Of a stretch of 64,000 bases of DNA, positions 9,276 through 18,657 are shown one piece after another. Every line of letters starts with the position of its first letter. Within the stretch, counting starts at the first letter, position 1. The position numbers and the translations under genes were made by a program. Source of the DNA: a bacterium. GTDB lineage: Bacteria > Verrucomicrobiota > Kiritimatiellia > CAIKKV01 > CAITUY01. The DNA lies in the NCBI GenBank assembly GCA_037143175.1, contig JBAWZF010000012.1:1-64000 (forward strand), given 5' to 3'. Below the pieces are notes generated by a model. The model was not told the DNA's origin. It worked only from the letters and a program-made list of their open reading frames with translations, and made no database searches.

Positions 9276-10283
9276 TTAACATAAGGACTGGCAGATAGTA
9301 ATGGCGGCAACGCCGACAATATCATCTGCGCTGCACCCGCGGGAGAGATCATTTACAGGTTTTGCCAAACCTTGAAGAATGGGCCCGTAAGCAATGGCTC
9401 CGGCAAGTCGTTCTGTTATTTTGTAAGAAATGTTACCCGCTTGAAGATCAGGGAATATAAAGATATTGGCCGATCCTTTTAAGGGACTATCCGGACATTT
9501 TTTGGCGGCGACGTTGGGAATCATTGCGGCATCCACCTGAAGTTCGCCATCGACGACGGCATCTAATCCTAGTTCTGCCACGCGTTTCCGGGTTAACTCT
9601 GTCGCCTTGATCATTTTGTCCACCAAGGGATGTTGTGCGCTCCCTCGTGTAGAGAACGAAAGCATGGCGACGCGCGCTTGTCCACCTATCAGTGCTTTGT
9701 GAGAGGCAATGGTCGCCAAGGCAATATCCACCAACTGCTCAGCTGTGGGGTCAGGATTGACGCCGCAGTCGGAGTACAGCAGGACTTTATCGCCGGAAGG
9801 GGTTGGCTTGGTTAACTCCATCGCAAAGAAGCTGCTTCCAGTTTTGATACCCGGAGCTGTGCCGACGCACTGAAAAGCCGCGCGCACCATGTCGGGGGTG
9901 GAGGCAATGCTGCCGGCAACCAATCCGTCAGCCAGCCCCATCCGAACCATCATATCACCGAAATAAAGGCGATCCTTCAGAAGAGAGTGTGCCTGCTCAA
10001 TGGTGATTCCCTTATGTTTACGAATTTCAAATAACGCCTGCGCGATACGTTCGAAATCCGGGGAATGGGGATAATCCAGTAGTGTGACAGGGAGTCCGGC
10101 AAAGGAGATGCCAGCAGTGCTAATTTGAGCTTCCTCCGGAGTGGCCAGTACGATGACTTTAGCGATTCCCTGTTGGGTGATTTTTACCGCCGCTTGCATG
10201 ACCCTTGGATCATGACCTTCGGCCAGAACAAGAGTACGGTGAGCAGCGCGAGCTTTTGGAATGAGTGATTCAAGTAGTGACAT
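9276..10283 (-). CDS. pta: Phosphate acetyltransferase
   Basis: A 335-residue single-domain phosphotransacetylase: [16 protein letters not shown] near the N-terminus, [15 protein letters not shown] in the middle, and [15 protein letters not shown] plus [16 protein letters not shown] towards the end. It converts acetyl-CoA and phosphate to acetyl phosphate. The short form lacks the N-terminal regulatory domain found in some enterobacterial enzymes. It is encoded 21 bases downstream of ackA, giving an ackA-pta operon for acetate formation with ATP gain, or acetate uptake in reverse. Confidence 0.97.
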   Translation of the reverse strand: MSLLESLIPKARAAHRTLVLAEGHDPRVMQAAVKITQQGIAKVIVLATPEEAQISTAGISFAGLPVTLLDYPHSPDFERIAQALFEIRKHKGITIEQAHSLLKDRLYFGDMMVRMGLADGLVAGSIASTPDMVRAAFQCVGTAPGIKTGSSFFAMELTKPTPSGDKVLLYSDCGVNPDPTAEQLVDIALATIASHKALIGGQARVAMLSFSTRGSAQHPLVDKMIKATELTRKRVAELGLDAVVDGELQVDAAMIPNVAAKKCPDSPLKGSANIFIFPDLQAGNISYKITERLAGAIAYGPILQGLAKPVNDLSRGCSADDIVGVAAITICQSLC

Positions 10284-10304
10284 ATGTAAAGGATCTTTCG
10301 GATA

Positions 10305-11573
10305 TTATTTGATGCAGGCAGGGCAGGGGAGGATGGGGTTGTCGGGGACTGATAATAAACGGACGGTTTCCCGGGCAATCATTAATTCCTCATTGGTCGG
10401 CATGACAATGGCTTTCAGCTTGCTTTCCGGAGTACTGATAATTGCGGGACGTCCGATCGCAGTGTTGTTTTTCTCGGGATCCAGATAGCAGCCCAGAGAT
10501 TCAAGTTTGCGGATTGTATGTTCGCGGATATAGGAACTATTTTCTCCGATTCCCCCGGTGAAAACCACGGCATCGGCGCCATTCAGCAGGGTGAAGTAGG
10601 AACCGATATACGAGACTAATCGCTGAACAAACATTCGGATGCCGCGCTGGGCTTGGAGGTTGCCGGCCTCGGCCGCCGCAATGTTATCACGCATGTCTCC
10701 GCTGCCAATTCCGGAGACGCCAAGGAGGCCGCTACATTTATTCAAAAGTTTATCGATGGCGTCCGGCGTCATTCCGCGTCGGGCGAGGTAAAGGACTACG
10801 GCCGGATCGATATCACCACATCGGGTTCCCATAACAAGCCCGTTCAGCGGGGTCATGCCCATGCTGGTATCTAGGACATTTCCGCGTTCCACTGCAGTGA
10901 TGCTTGCGCCATTTCCAAGATGCGCCGTAATCAGTTTAAGCTCTCCCAAGGGAGCGTTTAACAGGTTGGCGGTGGCATACGAAACAAATTTATGGGACGT
11001 GCCATGGAATCCGTATTTACGGATTCCATACTTCTCGTAATAGTCATAAGGAATGGCATAGAGATAGGACGAGGCCGGCATGGAATGATGAAACGCGGTG
11101 TCGAAAACGGCGACATTCGGAACCCCTTCAAAAACCAATTGGCATGCTTCAATCCCCCCGAGATTGGGGGGATTATGAAGCGGGGCAAGTGCGGCGCATT
11201 CGTGAATATTGTTTTTTACTTCGTTTGTGACAATGACCGAGTCATGGAAATTCTCTCCGCCATGCACAACACGGTGTCCAATGGCCTCGACATCCATCAG
11301 ACTGTTTAAGACCCCCACTTCAGGTTCAACCAGTTTCGCGCATACCAGTTTTAAGGCCTCAGCATGATTAGATACGAGCGCCTGCTCCTTAAAAGAACTG
11401 CCGTCAAAGCGCTCATATTTCAAGAAGGGCTCATTGAGTCCGATTCTCTCCACAATCCCCTTGGCAAGAATTTTCTCGTGATCCATGGCAAACATGGTGA
11501 ATTTCAGGGATGAACTTCCGGCGTTAACAACGAGCACGTTAACCGGCCCGCGTAGTGATATAGCAGCAGACAT
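10305..11573 (-). CDS. ackA: Acetate kinase
   Basis: A 422-residue acetate and sugar kinase family member. Signatures: VLVVNAGSSSLKF (residues 13-25), GHRVVHGGE, AVFDTAFHHSMP, the catalytic-loop GFHGTSHKFVS, ITAHLGNGAS and FTGGIGENSS. It turns acetyl phosphate and ADP into acetate and ATP. It is the first gene of the ackA-pta pair. The 112 bases between it and the AraC gene are AT-rich and should hold its promoter; I could not pin a clear -35/-10 pair. Confidence 0.98.
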   Translation of the reverse strand: MSAAISLRGPVNVLVVNAGSSSLKFTMFAMDHEKILAKGIVERIGLNEPFLKYERFDGSSFKEQALVSNHAEALKLVCAKLVEPEVGVLNSLMDVEAIGHRVVHGGENFHDSVIVTNEVKNNIHECAALAPLHNPPNLGGIEACQLVFEGVPNVAVFDTAFHHSMPASSYLYAIPYDYYEKYGIRKYGFHGTSHKFVSYATANLLNAPLGELKLITAHLGNGASITAVERGNVLDTSMGMTPLNGLVMGTRCGDIDPAVVLYLARRGMTPDAIDKLLNKCSGLLGVSGIGSGDMRDNIAAAEAGNLQAQRGIRMFVQRLVSYIGSYFTLLNGADAVVFTGGIGENSSYIREHTIRKLESLGCYLDPEKNNTAIGRPAIISTPESKLKAIVMPTNEELMIARETVRLLSVPDNPILPCPACIK

Positions 11574-11685
11574 AATATTTCCTTAGAAACACAAAAGGTT
11601 TAGCCGTTAAAAAAATCACGATATAATTGCATGAGTGTAATAGGGAGTTCAAGCATATACGCCAAAAATTTTCATTCATGTGTAT

Positions 11686-12924
11686 TTAAAGAGGGCTCGT
11701 TTCGGGGATGATCCGTGTGCGGCGGTAGCGGGCTGGGGTCACGCCGGTCAATCGTTTGAAGTGCTTGATAAAATAGCTTTGGTCATTAAAGCCCACCTGA
11801 TAGGCAATTTCTGTGCAGGATTTATCAGTGTTTCCCAGCAGTTGAAGGGCATTTTGAACCCTCGTATGAATGATAATCTGGAGTAGTGTCTTTCCACTAT
11901 GCTCCTTGACTACGTGAGCCAATCGAAAAGGGCTCAAGCCCACTTCCTTCGCGATGTCCTTTAGTTGGATGGGCTTCATATAGTTATGTGCGATGAAATC
12001 AAGCGCCTTTGTGACGTGGGTGTTGGAGCGATTAAAGCCGTGAAGGTAAATGCCTTCAATAAAGTCATTCAGGGCGTCCGTGAGAACTCGTGCCAGGGCT
12101 TCAAAATCGCGGGCACGGATCAGGCGCTCCATCCATTGGTGATTGCGCTCAATAAGGGATTCCATGACGGGGCTGTCTTCCACGGCAGCACGGGTGAGAT
12201 ATCCCATCATTTCAATAGCACGGGCTCGCAGTACGACCAGCTTGGGTGTGGTCAGATACATGGCGCCCAGCATCTCATTCAGTACACGACGGGCTCCGGT
12301 CTGGTCACCTGCCCGGATATGCGAGAGCAGAATGCGCTCTTTTTCGAAGGGATAAGCTGTCGGAGCACCCCGTTGTTGTTGATCTTCGATCGCTTCGGCG
12401 ATTTGTTGTTGCTGCTGTCTCCTGAGGCGGTTTTCGTTCATATGAACCGCCTTCCATCCGCTCATCTGATAGAAGGTGTGCTCGAGATAGCTGGCCGCTT
12501 CGTTGCGTTCGCTAAGAGAGAGAATGGGGCGGCTCGCGTAATAGTCATGAGCTTGAGCAGGGGATAACCCCAGGGTGATCAGGTGGCGGACACTGTCCGC
12601 TTCTGGTCGCTGGTTTTCCTTGAAAAGCACATCACCCCCGATTAAGGCGCCATGGATAATCCTGCGGTGTTCCAGTGCGACCACCCAACTTCCGAGTCCC
12701 GGCATGGTTTCAAAAAAATATGGACAGCCCATATTGACACTCTCGTGAAGGGCGTAGATTCGAAGTTTATTGATTTTCAAAATTGGCACGCCGATAGGAT
12801 CGGTCTCCCGATTCGTGCACCCATTAAGATCCATGAAAAAGGGTCGTATCCCTGTGACCCTGCGGACATCACGCGATATTTCACTGAGAAGTCGCTTGGA
12901 GAGACTTGTCATAACGGCAATCAT
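11686..12924 (-). CDS. AraC-family regulator with a PocR-like sensor domain
   Basis: A 412-residue regulator. The C-terminal 100 residues are an AraC double helix-turn-helix (KALDFIAHNYMKPIQLKDIAKEVGLSPF..., then CTEIAYQVGFNDQSYFIKHFKRLTGVTPARYR). The N-terminal part (about 10-120) resembles the PocR sensor domain, with GIRPFFMDLNG, GCPYFFETMP and IHGALIGGDVLF. A Gln-rich helix (RRQQQQQ) links it to a middle helical region. PocR domains are thought to sense small ligands in pathways that often use B12. It is divergent from a corrinoid protein gene across a 258-base gap, so that gene is its likely target. Met at 12912 is an alternative start. Confidence 0.85.
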   Translation of the reverse strand: MIAVMTSLSKRLLSEISRDVRRVTGIRPFFMDLNGCTNRETDPIGVPILKINKLRIYALHESVNMGCPYFFETMPGLGSWVVALEHRRIIHGALIGGDVLFKENQRPEADSVRHLITLGLSPAQAHDYYASRPILSLSERNEAASYLEHTFYQMSGWKAVHMNENRLRRQQQQQIAEAIEDQQQRGAPTAYPFEKERILLSHIRAGDQTGARRVLNEMLGAMYLTTPKLVVLRARAIEMMGYLTRAAVEDSPVMESLIERNHQWMERLIRARDFEALARVLTDALNDFIEGIYLHGFNRSNTHVTKALDFIAHNYMKPIQLKDIAKEVGLSPFRLAHVVKEHSGKTLLQIIIHTRVQNALQLLGNTDKSCTEIAYQVGFNDQSYFIKHFKRLTGVTPARYRRTRIIPETSPL

Positions 12925-13182
12925 TGCGTATTCGTATTATTTCGGTTCGGGGAAATGAATTTTATTATAATTCACTAATAATTGATAATCTCCAGTTTAG
13001 TTGGCATTACGTCAAGTGGAGATTCAATTCGTGAATGGCCCGTTTTAGCATTAAAAATGTGATATACAGCAAGAACGTCGTATTTGAGGGCTAGAAACAG
13101 CTATTTTGATAATCTTATGGAATGCTATTTTCGTTCCCCATTAAGGAATGAATAGATCTTCAGCAAACAAAAGGAGTATATG

Positions 13183-13815
13183 ATGAGCGCAGTTTTGGAA
13201 CAGATTAAGGAATCATTGATGAAGGGCAAGGCCAATGACGTCAAAGTATTGGTTCAGCAGGCATTGAACGAGAACATCGGTGCTGCGGATATTTTGAATA
13301 AAGGGTTATTAGGCGGTATGGGTATTATCGGAGAACGTTTCAAGAAGAACGAAGTTTATGTCCCGGAAGTGTTGATCGCGGCGCGTGCGATGAAAGCCGG
13401 AATGGAGATTTTGAAGCCGGCACTGGCGGCGGCCAAGGTCGAGCCTCGTGGCGTGGTGGTGATTGGCACGGTAAAGGGCGACCTTCATGACATCGGTAAA
13501 AACCTGGTTGGCATGATGCTTGAGGGCGGCGGTTTCAAGGTGGTGGATGCGGGGATCAATGTTGAACCGGCTAAGTTTATTGAGTTAGCACGGGCCAACA
13601 ATGCCTCATTGATTGGTGCCTCGGCACTGCTCACCACCACCATGACAAATATGAAAGAGATCGTGGTGGCACTCAAGCAATCCGACCTTGCCGGTAAAGT
13701 GAAAGTGATGATTGGCGGGGCGCCCGTAACCCAGGCGTTCTGTGATGAGATCGGTGCTGATGGCTATGCTCCCGATGCTGCCTCTGCCGCGGATTTAGCC
13801 AAGAAATTGGCCTAG
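13183..13815 (+). CDS. Corrinoid-binding protein of a methyltransferase system
   Basis: A 210-residue protein with the MtaC/MtbC/MetH-cap layout: a helical cap (about 1-85, with LNKGLLGGMGIIGERFK and the conserved VPEVLIAARAMKAG) and a B12-binding Rossmann domain with GDLHDIGKNLV; His102 would be the lower cobalt ligand. Such proteins carry a methyl group between a substrate-specific methyltransferase and a second one. Neither partner is in the window, so it is an orphan here. I prefer the second of two adjacent ATGs because AAGGAG (13171-13176) then sits six bases away. A terminator follows immediately. Likely controlled by the divergent AraC gene. Confidence 0.93.
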   Translation: MSAVLEQIKESLMKGKANDVKVLVQQALNENIGAADILNKGLLGGMGIIGERFKKNEVYVPEVLIAARAMKAGMEILKPALAAAKVEPRGVVVIGTVKGDLHDIGKNLVGMMLEGGGFKVVDAGINVEPAKFIELARANNASLIGASALLTTTMTNMKEIVVALKQSDLAGKVKVMIGGAPVTQAFCDEIGADGYAPDAASAADLAKKLA

Positions 13816-13827
13816 TACTTTTTACCG

Positions 13828-13865
13828 AGGGGCTGGCGCTAATCATCGCCAAGCCCCTTTTTTTG
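13828..13865 (+). terminator. Intrinsic terminator after the corrinoid protein gene
   Basis: AGGGGCTGGCG (13828-13838) pairs with CGCCAAGCCCCT (13847-13858), with one bulged base and an 8-base loop, followed by a run of T. It sits 12 bases after the stop, which makes the corrinoid gene a single-gene transcript. Confidence 0.85.
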
Positions 13866-13971
13866 TTGTATTAATGGTTCCGTTCAGTTTTTCTTTTCTC
13901 AGAATTATCTTTAATCTCGACTCTAATCGTGACATAATATTTTTTCTCAATTTTACGGTGAAAGGATTTAT

Positions 13972-14466
13972 ATGGCCGTCTTGATTGGAATGTCGAGTAC
14001 AGTAAAAGGGAAAAAATTTGAACTGAAGCATGATGAAACATTCATCGGTCGAAGCACTCAGAACCAAATTCCGATTGATGACGTCTCGATATCTGGTCGT
14101 CACTGTAGCATCGTTAGGGATGGAAATAAATTCTCGCTGATTGATCTTGGCTCTACCAATGGCACGCGTCTAAATGGTTCCGGAGTTACAAAAACGGGGT
14201 TGCGGCCAAAGGATATTTTGCAGGTAGGCAGTGTTGAGTTGATGTTTGATGGTCAGGACGTTGAGGTAGATTCCGGAACGGCATCTGATACCGCCAAGAT
14301 AGAAGTTATGGCAGAACCGGTTCATATCCCTCCAAATTTTCATACGGCGTCGCCGTTCGGCAATCGCAAAGATAATCGGAAGCCCTGGGTGATATTAACC
14401 ATCGGGTTGATGGTTCTGGTAGTCGCGGCACTTGCATTTTTTATCGTCAGGATGTTTTTCGCCTGA
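13972..14466 (+). CDS. FHA-domain protein with C-terminal membrane anchor
   Basis: A 164-residue protein. A forkhead-associated domain fills residues about 5-95, with the key pattern FIGRSTQNQI, SISGRHC and LGSTNGTRLNG, the loops that read phosphothreonine. A linker follows, then a basic stretch and one transmembrane helix (about 139-162). It is probably an inner-membrane protein with a cytoplasmic FHA domain, binding a phosphorylated partner; no kinase is nearby. The stop overlaps the start of the next gene by one base, so it may belong with the pseudopilin. Confidence 0.9.
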   Translation: MAVLIGMSSTVKGKKFELKHDETFIGRSTQNQIPIDDVSISGRHCSIVRDGNKFSLIDLGSTNGTRLNGSGVTKTGLRPKDILQVGSVELMFDGQDVEVDSGTASDTAKIEVMAEPVHIPPNFHTASPFGNRKDNRKPWVILTIGLMVLVVAALAFFIVRMFFA

Positions 14467-15125
14467 TGGCTCCCCGAGGTAGGCGACATGCTGGCATGAC
14501 GCTGGTTGAGATTTTGGTCGCACTGTCTGTGTCTGCTTTGATTTTATCTGCCGCCGCCTTGGTTTATCGGACCATAACAGCTTCGCTACGCCGTCAGCAA
14601 AGCAGTCGGCAGGAATCTGCATATTCTGCGCTGGAACAGTTGCGGCAGGATTTAGTCCAGTGCGCCCAAGTACCCTCCACTAATCTTCCGGCCTTTGTTC
14701 TGGAGAGCCAGAGTAGTGGTAGTAACACCCCCCAGATATCATCGCTCGCCTTCTCCGCCGGGAGTCTTCCTGCGCCAGAGACCGATTTTTCAAGTTTGGA
14801 AGTCTCTCGGATTCGATACAATCTAATTCTCATGGATGCGGATACAGAGGGACGGCTGGTTCGTGAAACCATGAGCTTGTGGGGCTCGAACGCCCTTTCG
14901 CCAGCTGTCAGCAATACTCTTTTAGATCATGTGACTGCTTTTGAAGTGTCCGTGCTTGCGGATACAGGTTGGACCAACACATGGAGCTCTTCCAACCGGT
15001 TACTGGTGCCCCGTGCGGCACGTCTTCGTTTGGATTGGCGAACCGATACATCACTGGAAACGGCTCGAATGGAGGTATTCATTCCTGCTGGTAATCTCGT
15101 GCCCAGCGGGAAGTCAAAGCGGTGA
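14466..15125 (+). CDS. Prepilin-type pseudopilin (GspJ-like)
   Basis: A 219-residue protein with a type IV prepilin signal: a short basic leader, then G10 followed by MTLVEILVALSVSALIL, with Glu at position 5 of the mature chain. Prepilin peptidase would cut after G10. The rest is a long helix and a globular domain resembling minor pseudopilins of type II secretion (GspJ class). No other secretion or pilus genes are next to it, so its machine is elsewhere. It starts on the last base of the FHA gene stop. The exact minor-pilin class is uncertain. Confidence 0.85.
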   Translation: MAPRGRRHAGMTLVEILVALSVSALILSAAALVYRTITASLRRQQSSRQESAYSALEQLRQDLVQCAQVPSTNLPAFVLESQSSGSNTPQISSLAFSAGSLPAPETDFSSLEVSRIRYNLILMDADTEGRLVRETMSLWGSNALSPAVSNTLLDHVTAFEVSVLADTGWTNTWSSSNRLLVPRAARLRLDWRTDTSLETARMEVFIPAGNLVPSGKSKR

Positions 15126-15150
15126 ACTTTCTTTTCTTAAGATTTTTATC

Positions 15151-15179
15151 TTGCGTCATGTGGGGGAGATATCTATTAT
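15151..15179 (+). promoter_or_regulatory. Sigma-70-type promoter of rpmB
   Basis: TTGCGT (15151-15156) and TATTAT (15174-15179) are separated by exactly 17 bases, 30 bases before the rpmB ATG. The spacer is G-rich near its middle. AAGGAG follows at 15198-15203 as ribosome site. Confidence 0.65.
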
Positions 15180-15209
15180 CTGCCCCTCATTAATTCAAGG
15201 AGACGACCG

Positions 15210-15437
15210 ATGGGTAGGGCATGTGAAATTTGTGATAAAACGGTTAGCACGGGCAATCGAATTGTACGTCATGGTTTGGCTAAGGCCAAGGGCGGTATCG
15301 GCTTACATACCACGGGGATTACCCGCCGGAAATTCTTGCCGAATCTTCAGAAGATTCGCGTGAAAGAGGGCGGAAGCGTTATTCGCAAGACTGTTTGCAC
15401 TGGATGCATTCGTTCTGGCAAAGTGGTTAAGGGCTAA
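15210..15437 (+). CDS. rpmB: 50S ribosomal protein L28
   Basis: A 75-residue L28. It begins GRACEICDK and ends VCTGCIRSGKVVKG; Cys5/Cys8 and Cys63/Cys66 make a four-cysteine zinc site, so this is the zinc-holding C+ form. The central HTTGITRRKFLPNLQKIRV is the family signature. It has its own promoter and a terminator just downstream, so it is probably a single-gene transcript. The start is supported by AAGGAG about six bases before the ATG. Confidence 0.96.
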   Translation: MGRACEICDKTVSTGNRIVRHGLAKAKGGIGLHTTGITRRKFLPNLQKIRVKEGGSVIRKTVCTGCIRSGKVVKG

Positions 15438-15470
15438 CGGCAGAACGAACTTTCGTTTTGTCAGTTGTTC

Positions 15471-15505
15471 AAAGGGCGTGGAGTGAAAACTCTGCGCCTT
15501 TTTCC
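15471..15505 (+). terminator. Intrinsic terminator after rpmB
   Basis: AAAGGGCGTGGAGT (15471-15484), loop GAAA, ACTCTGCGCCTTT (15489-15501): a 13-bp stem with one bulged G and two G-T pairs, then TTCCTTT. It ends the rpmB transcript and lies against the 3' end of the converging dus gene. Confidence 0.7.
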
Positions 15506-15506
15506 T

Positions 15507-16505
15507 TTAATCAATGGATCTGATTTCCCGGAGCGCCTCAATGGCGTGCCGCATTTCCACCGCATCCTCAAGTTGCATCATTTCCACCAGATGCCGACGG
15601 CCGGCCAGCATCCGGCGGAGATATTGAGGAATCCATTTTCGATAAAGCCGGGTGGCTCCGATGGGGCCATACAGTTCGACCATCCGCTCAAAATGGGCTC
15701 CGGCAAAATCCACCCACTCCGCGCGGGAAGGGGGGGGCGCGGAAGGCATGCCTCTCATTTCGTTCCAGATATCGCGGATCAGCCAGGGGTGTTTCAGAGG
15801 GCCACGTCCCAGCATGATGCCTGCGCAACCCGTCACCTCGAACATCCGAAGGGCCGCCGCAGGTGAGGTTATGTCTCCATTCCCGATCATCGGTATTCGC
15901 TTGGCCGCCTGCACCACTGTTCTAATTCCCTGCAAATCGGCTTCGCCGCTGAATCCCTGACATCGAGTGCGGCCGTGAATAGTGATGGCTGCCACCCCGG
16001 CGGCTTCGAGTTCAGGAACCATTTCGTGTGCCACAAGGCTCTCTGTGTCCCAGCCCAGCCGAAGCTTGACTGTGACGGGAATCTTCACCGATTTAACGAC
16101 TCCAGCCGCGATTCGGATCGCTTCCTTGGGATCCCGTAAAAGCCCTGCGCCAGCCCCTTGAACGGAAATCTTGCGCTGGGGGCACCCCATATTGATATCG
16201 ATCAATTGTGCGCCCCGCTGTTCGAGCAATACCGCTCCGGCACAAAGGGTATCATAGTGAGCCCCATAGATCTGGTGGCCAAGCGGTAAATCTTCATCTG
16301 ATGTTGCCGTCAGGGATTTTAGGCGTCGGGCTTTACCAATTAAAAGGCTCGCGGGGCTTAGCATTTCAGTATAGGCGAAGCCCAGCCCACCTAGTGCGCG
16401 GAGGCTCATCCGAAATGCGAAGTCCGAGTATCCCGCCAACGGTGCAAACAGAATCGGGGTGTCAAATTCCAGCGGGCCGATTCTAAGCTTGAGGGGGAGG
16501 CTCAT
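15507..16505 (-). CDS. dus: tRNA-dihydrouridine synthase (DusB-like)
   Basis: A 332-residue flavoprotein. FMN-barrel marks: APLAGYSDFAFR at the N-terminus, the catalytic DINMGCPQRK with Cys108, VTVKLRLGWD, ITIHGRTRCQGFSG and IGNGDITSP, then GIMLGRGPLKHPW. It reduces uridines in the tRNA D-loop using NADPH. It overlaps the end of the malic enzyme gene by four bases (ATGA) and so is translated from the same message. It is one of two Dus enzymes in the window; this one keeps the usual basic residues after the catalytic Cys. Confidence 0.93.
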   Translation of the reverse strand: MSLPLKLRIGPLEFDTPILFAPLAGYSDFAFRMSLRALGGLGFAYTEMLSPASLLIGKARRLKSLTATSDEDLPLGHQIYGAHYDTLCAGAVLLEQRGAQLIDINMGCPQRKISVQGAGAGLLRDPKEAIRIAAGVVKSVKIPVTVKLRLGWDTESLVAHEMVPELEAAGVAAITIHGRTRCQGFSGEADLQGIRTVVQAAKRIPMIGNGDITSPAAALRMFEVTGCAGIMLGRGPLKHPWLIRDIWNEMRGMPSAPPPSRAEWVDFAGAHFERMVELYGPIGATRLYRKWIPQYLRRMLAGRRHLVEMMQLEDAVEMRHAIEALREIRSID

Positions 16506-17815
16506 GAATTTAGAAAAGACCGGGCACGGTCACGTTCCATTAATTGGGCTCGGTAGCCGCTCAGATCCCGTTGGGGAGCCGCTCCAGACGCCACAGCCGC
16601 TTCCGCAATGGCTGTCGGCACCTCAAGGAACAGTCGACGGTCAAAGGGTTTGGGAATGATATACCCGGATCCGAATGTCAGATCGGTTCCATAGAGTTTT
16701 TTGACCTCAGCCGGAACCGGTTGGCGCGCAAGGTCGGCTAGCGCTTTCGCCGCCGCCACTTTCATCGGCAGGTTGATGGTCCGTGCCCGTACATCGAGTG
16801 CGCCACGGAAAAGGAAAGGAAACCCGAGGACATTGTTGACTTGGTTCGGATAATCCGAACGGCCAGTGGCCATCACATAGGGTTTATTGCCCATGGCTTC
16901 AGCCACATCTTCAGGACGAATCTCCGGATCTGGGTTGGCCATTGCAAAAATGCCCGGTTGCGAGGCCATGGTCAAAATCGAAGCGGGCTTAACGCAGTTG
17001 GCGGCTGAAACGCCGATAAACATGTGTGCCCCTTTCAAGGCATCTGTCAGGGTAGTGTCGGACGTGGCGAAGGCATGTTCTTTCTTTTTACCGCTGAGAT
17101 CACTGCGATCACTGCGAATGACGCCTTTTGTATCGCACAACATGACGGTTTTTGCCCCCGCCGCCTTGAGCATTTCGCAAATTCGTATGCCCGCCGCACC
17201 CGCGCCGTTGATGACGATTTTCAACTCATCCAGTGAACGTTGTGAAATATGGCAGTAGTTCATGGCCGCTGCCAGGGTAATCACGGCAGTACCCCATTGG
17301 TCATCATGGAAAACAGGGATGTCCAGCATGGCATCAAGTTTGTCCTCAATTTCAAAGCAGGCGGGTGCGGCGATATCTTCCAGATTGATTCCCCCGTACA
17401 TCGGGGCAATGGCCATCACCGTATCGATGACCCGCTGAGGATCGGTTTTGCCGGTATTCTGCCCCTCCATGCGGCAGTGATTCACAGGAACGGGCCATCC
17501 ATCAACGTCACCAAAAGCCTTGAATAGAACGGCTTTTCCTTCCATCACGGGAATACTGGCTTCGGCACCGAGGTCGCCAAGTCCAAGAATCGCCGTCCCA
17601 TCAGAGACTACGGCCACCAGATTTTCCTTGGCGGTACAGCGATAGAGTGCTTCACGGTCACGAGCAATTTCTTTGACGGGCAGGGCAACACCGGGCGTGT
17701 AGGCAAGCGACAGATCGTCCGGCCCCAAAAGTTTTTTAGTGGTGCGCATGCCGATTTTGCCGCCGACATGATAATCGAGAATTTCTTTATTTTTCTGGGT
17801 CATAAGGCTCCTCAT
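16502..17815 (-). CDS. Malic enzyme
   Basis: A 437-residue malate dehydrogenase (decarboxylating), 433 if the Met at 17803 is used. It has [15 protein letters not shown], the malate-site [20 protein letters not shown], the divalent metal loop [11 protein letters not shown] and the dinucleotide motif INGAGAAGI. It lacks the C-terminal phosphotransacetylase-like domain of MaeB, so it is the short prokaryotic form. It makes pyruvate and CO2 from malate with NAD(P). The coenzyme choice cannot be read with certainty. It is followed directly by dus with a 4-base overlap, an unexpected pairing. Confidence 0.95.
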   Translation of the reverse strand: MRSLMTQKNKEILDYHVGGKIGMRTTKKLLGPDDLSLAYTPGVALPVKEIARDREALYRCTAKENLVAVVSDGTAILGLGDLGAEASIPVMEGKAVLFKAFGDVDGWPVPVNHCRMEGQNTGKTDPQRVIDTVMAIAPMYGGINLEDIAAPACFEIEDKLDAMLDIPVFHDDQWGTAVITLAAAMNYCHISQRSLDELKIVINGAGAAGIRICEMLKAAGAKTVMLCDTKGVIRSDRSDLSGKKKEHAFATSDTTLTDALKGAHMFIGVSAANCVKPASILTMASQPGIFAMANPDPEIRPEDVAEAMGNKPYVMATGRSDYPNQVNNVLGFPFLFRGALDVRARTINLPMKVAAAKALADLARQPVPAEVKKLYGTDLTFGSGYIIPKPFDRRLFLEVPTAIAEAAVASGAAPQRDLSGYRAQLMERDRARSFLNS

Positions 17816-17889
17816 TGCATCAAACGAGCGGACAATATACTGGATTCCAGCCAGTCAAGACAACAGCAAACAAGGAGTCCATCGGGAAT

Positions 17890-17911
17890 TCCCTGATACA
17901 GAAATCAGGGA
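17890..17911. promoter_or_regulatory. Perfect 8-bp inverted repeat upstream of the HPr-fusion gene
   Basis: TCCCTGAT (17890-17897), six-base loop, ATCAGGGA (17904-17911). It lies in the 203-base gap between the divergent malic enzyme and HPr-fusion genes and has no T-run after it, so an operator or leader hairpin is more likely than a terminator. No clear promoter was found in the gap. Confidence 0.35.
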
Positions 17912-18018
17912 TAGGCTAGCTTGTGACATTTCATAATTAGTTTACTCTAACCCATAAGTGAATTGAGAGTTTGATAACCCATGTGCGCTGCAGGTGCTGG
18001 AGGAAGGGACCAAGAACC

Positions 18019-18603
18019 ATGAATTCGAACTGTGAATTTTCTACGACGCTGGCACCTCAGAATGATGTGGGCTGGCATCTGCGTCCAGCGGGGTTGCTTG
18101 TGAAAGTCGCCAGCATGTTCGAATCCGAAATTATCGTGAGATGCGGTCAGCGGATCGCCAGTGCGAAAAGTTTACTGGGGATTCTCTCCCTTGGCGCGGG
18201 AAATGGGGTGCGCCTTTATATTTCAGCCCGGGGGCGTGATGCCCAGTTGGCAATCAAATCAATAGGAGAAAAGTTCTCTGCTGATATGAGTACTAAGGGG
18301 GCCACCATGCAGGAGAGTCAGTCGGGGATCAAAAATAGCAAACCCAAAAAACACGTGGCGACCACCTTTAAATGTGGAGTCAAACCAGATGCCAAAAAAG
18401 CTTATTTGGTTGGTGATTTTAACGAGTGGGATCCACAGGCGGATCCCATGACCAAACGAAACGGCTGCTTTTTGAAATCCATCAAGCTTACTCCCGGGCA
18501 ATACCAGTACAAGTATGTCATCGATGGTGAATGGCATGCAGATCCGGCCGCGCCAGTGGCCGTCAGTGCGTTGGGATCAATCAACAATGTAATTTGCGTT
18601 TGA
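18019..18603 (+). CDS. HPr-like phosphocarrier domain fused to a glycogen-binding (CBM48) domain
   Basis: A 194-residue two-domain protein. Residues 5-88 form an HPr fold: GWHLRPAG contains the phosphorylatable His20 and the helper Arg22, and AKSLLGILSLGAGNG matches the Ser46 region (Ser51 here). After a Lys-rich linker (about 98-112), residues 112-194 are an AMPK/isoamylase-N-type carbohydrate-binding domain (YLVGDFNEWDP, QYQYKYVIDGEW). HPr passes phosphate in the PTS or, with HPr kinase, serves as a regulator; CBM48 domains bind glycogen-like polymers. The two together suggest a switch between phosphotransfer and stored glucan, which is inference. ATG 18019 is chosen for AGGAAGG upstream. 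No PTS gene is in the window. Confidence 0.88.
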   Translation: MNSNCEFSTTLAPQNDVGWHLRPAGLLVKVASMFESEIIVRCGQRIASAKSLLGILSLGAGNGVRLYISARGRDAQLAIKSIGEKFSADMSTKGATMQESQSGIKNSKPKKHVATTFKCGVKPDAKKAYLVGDFNEWDPQADPMTKRNGCFLKSIKLTPGQYQYKYVIDGEWHADPAAPVAVSALGSINNVICV

Positions 18604-18657
18604 CGCAACTGAAACTTTTTGATTGCGGCAGGATGCGCTCCTTGGGACTATGAGCGC

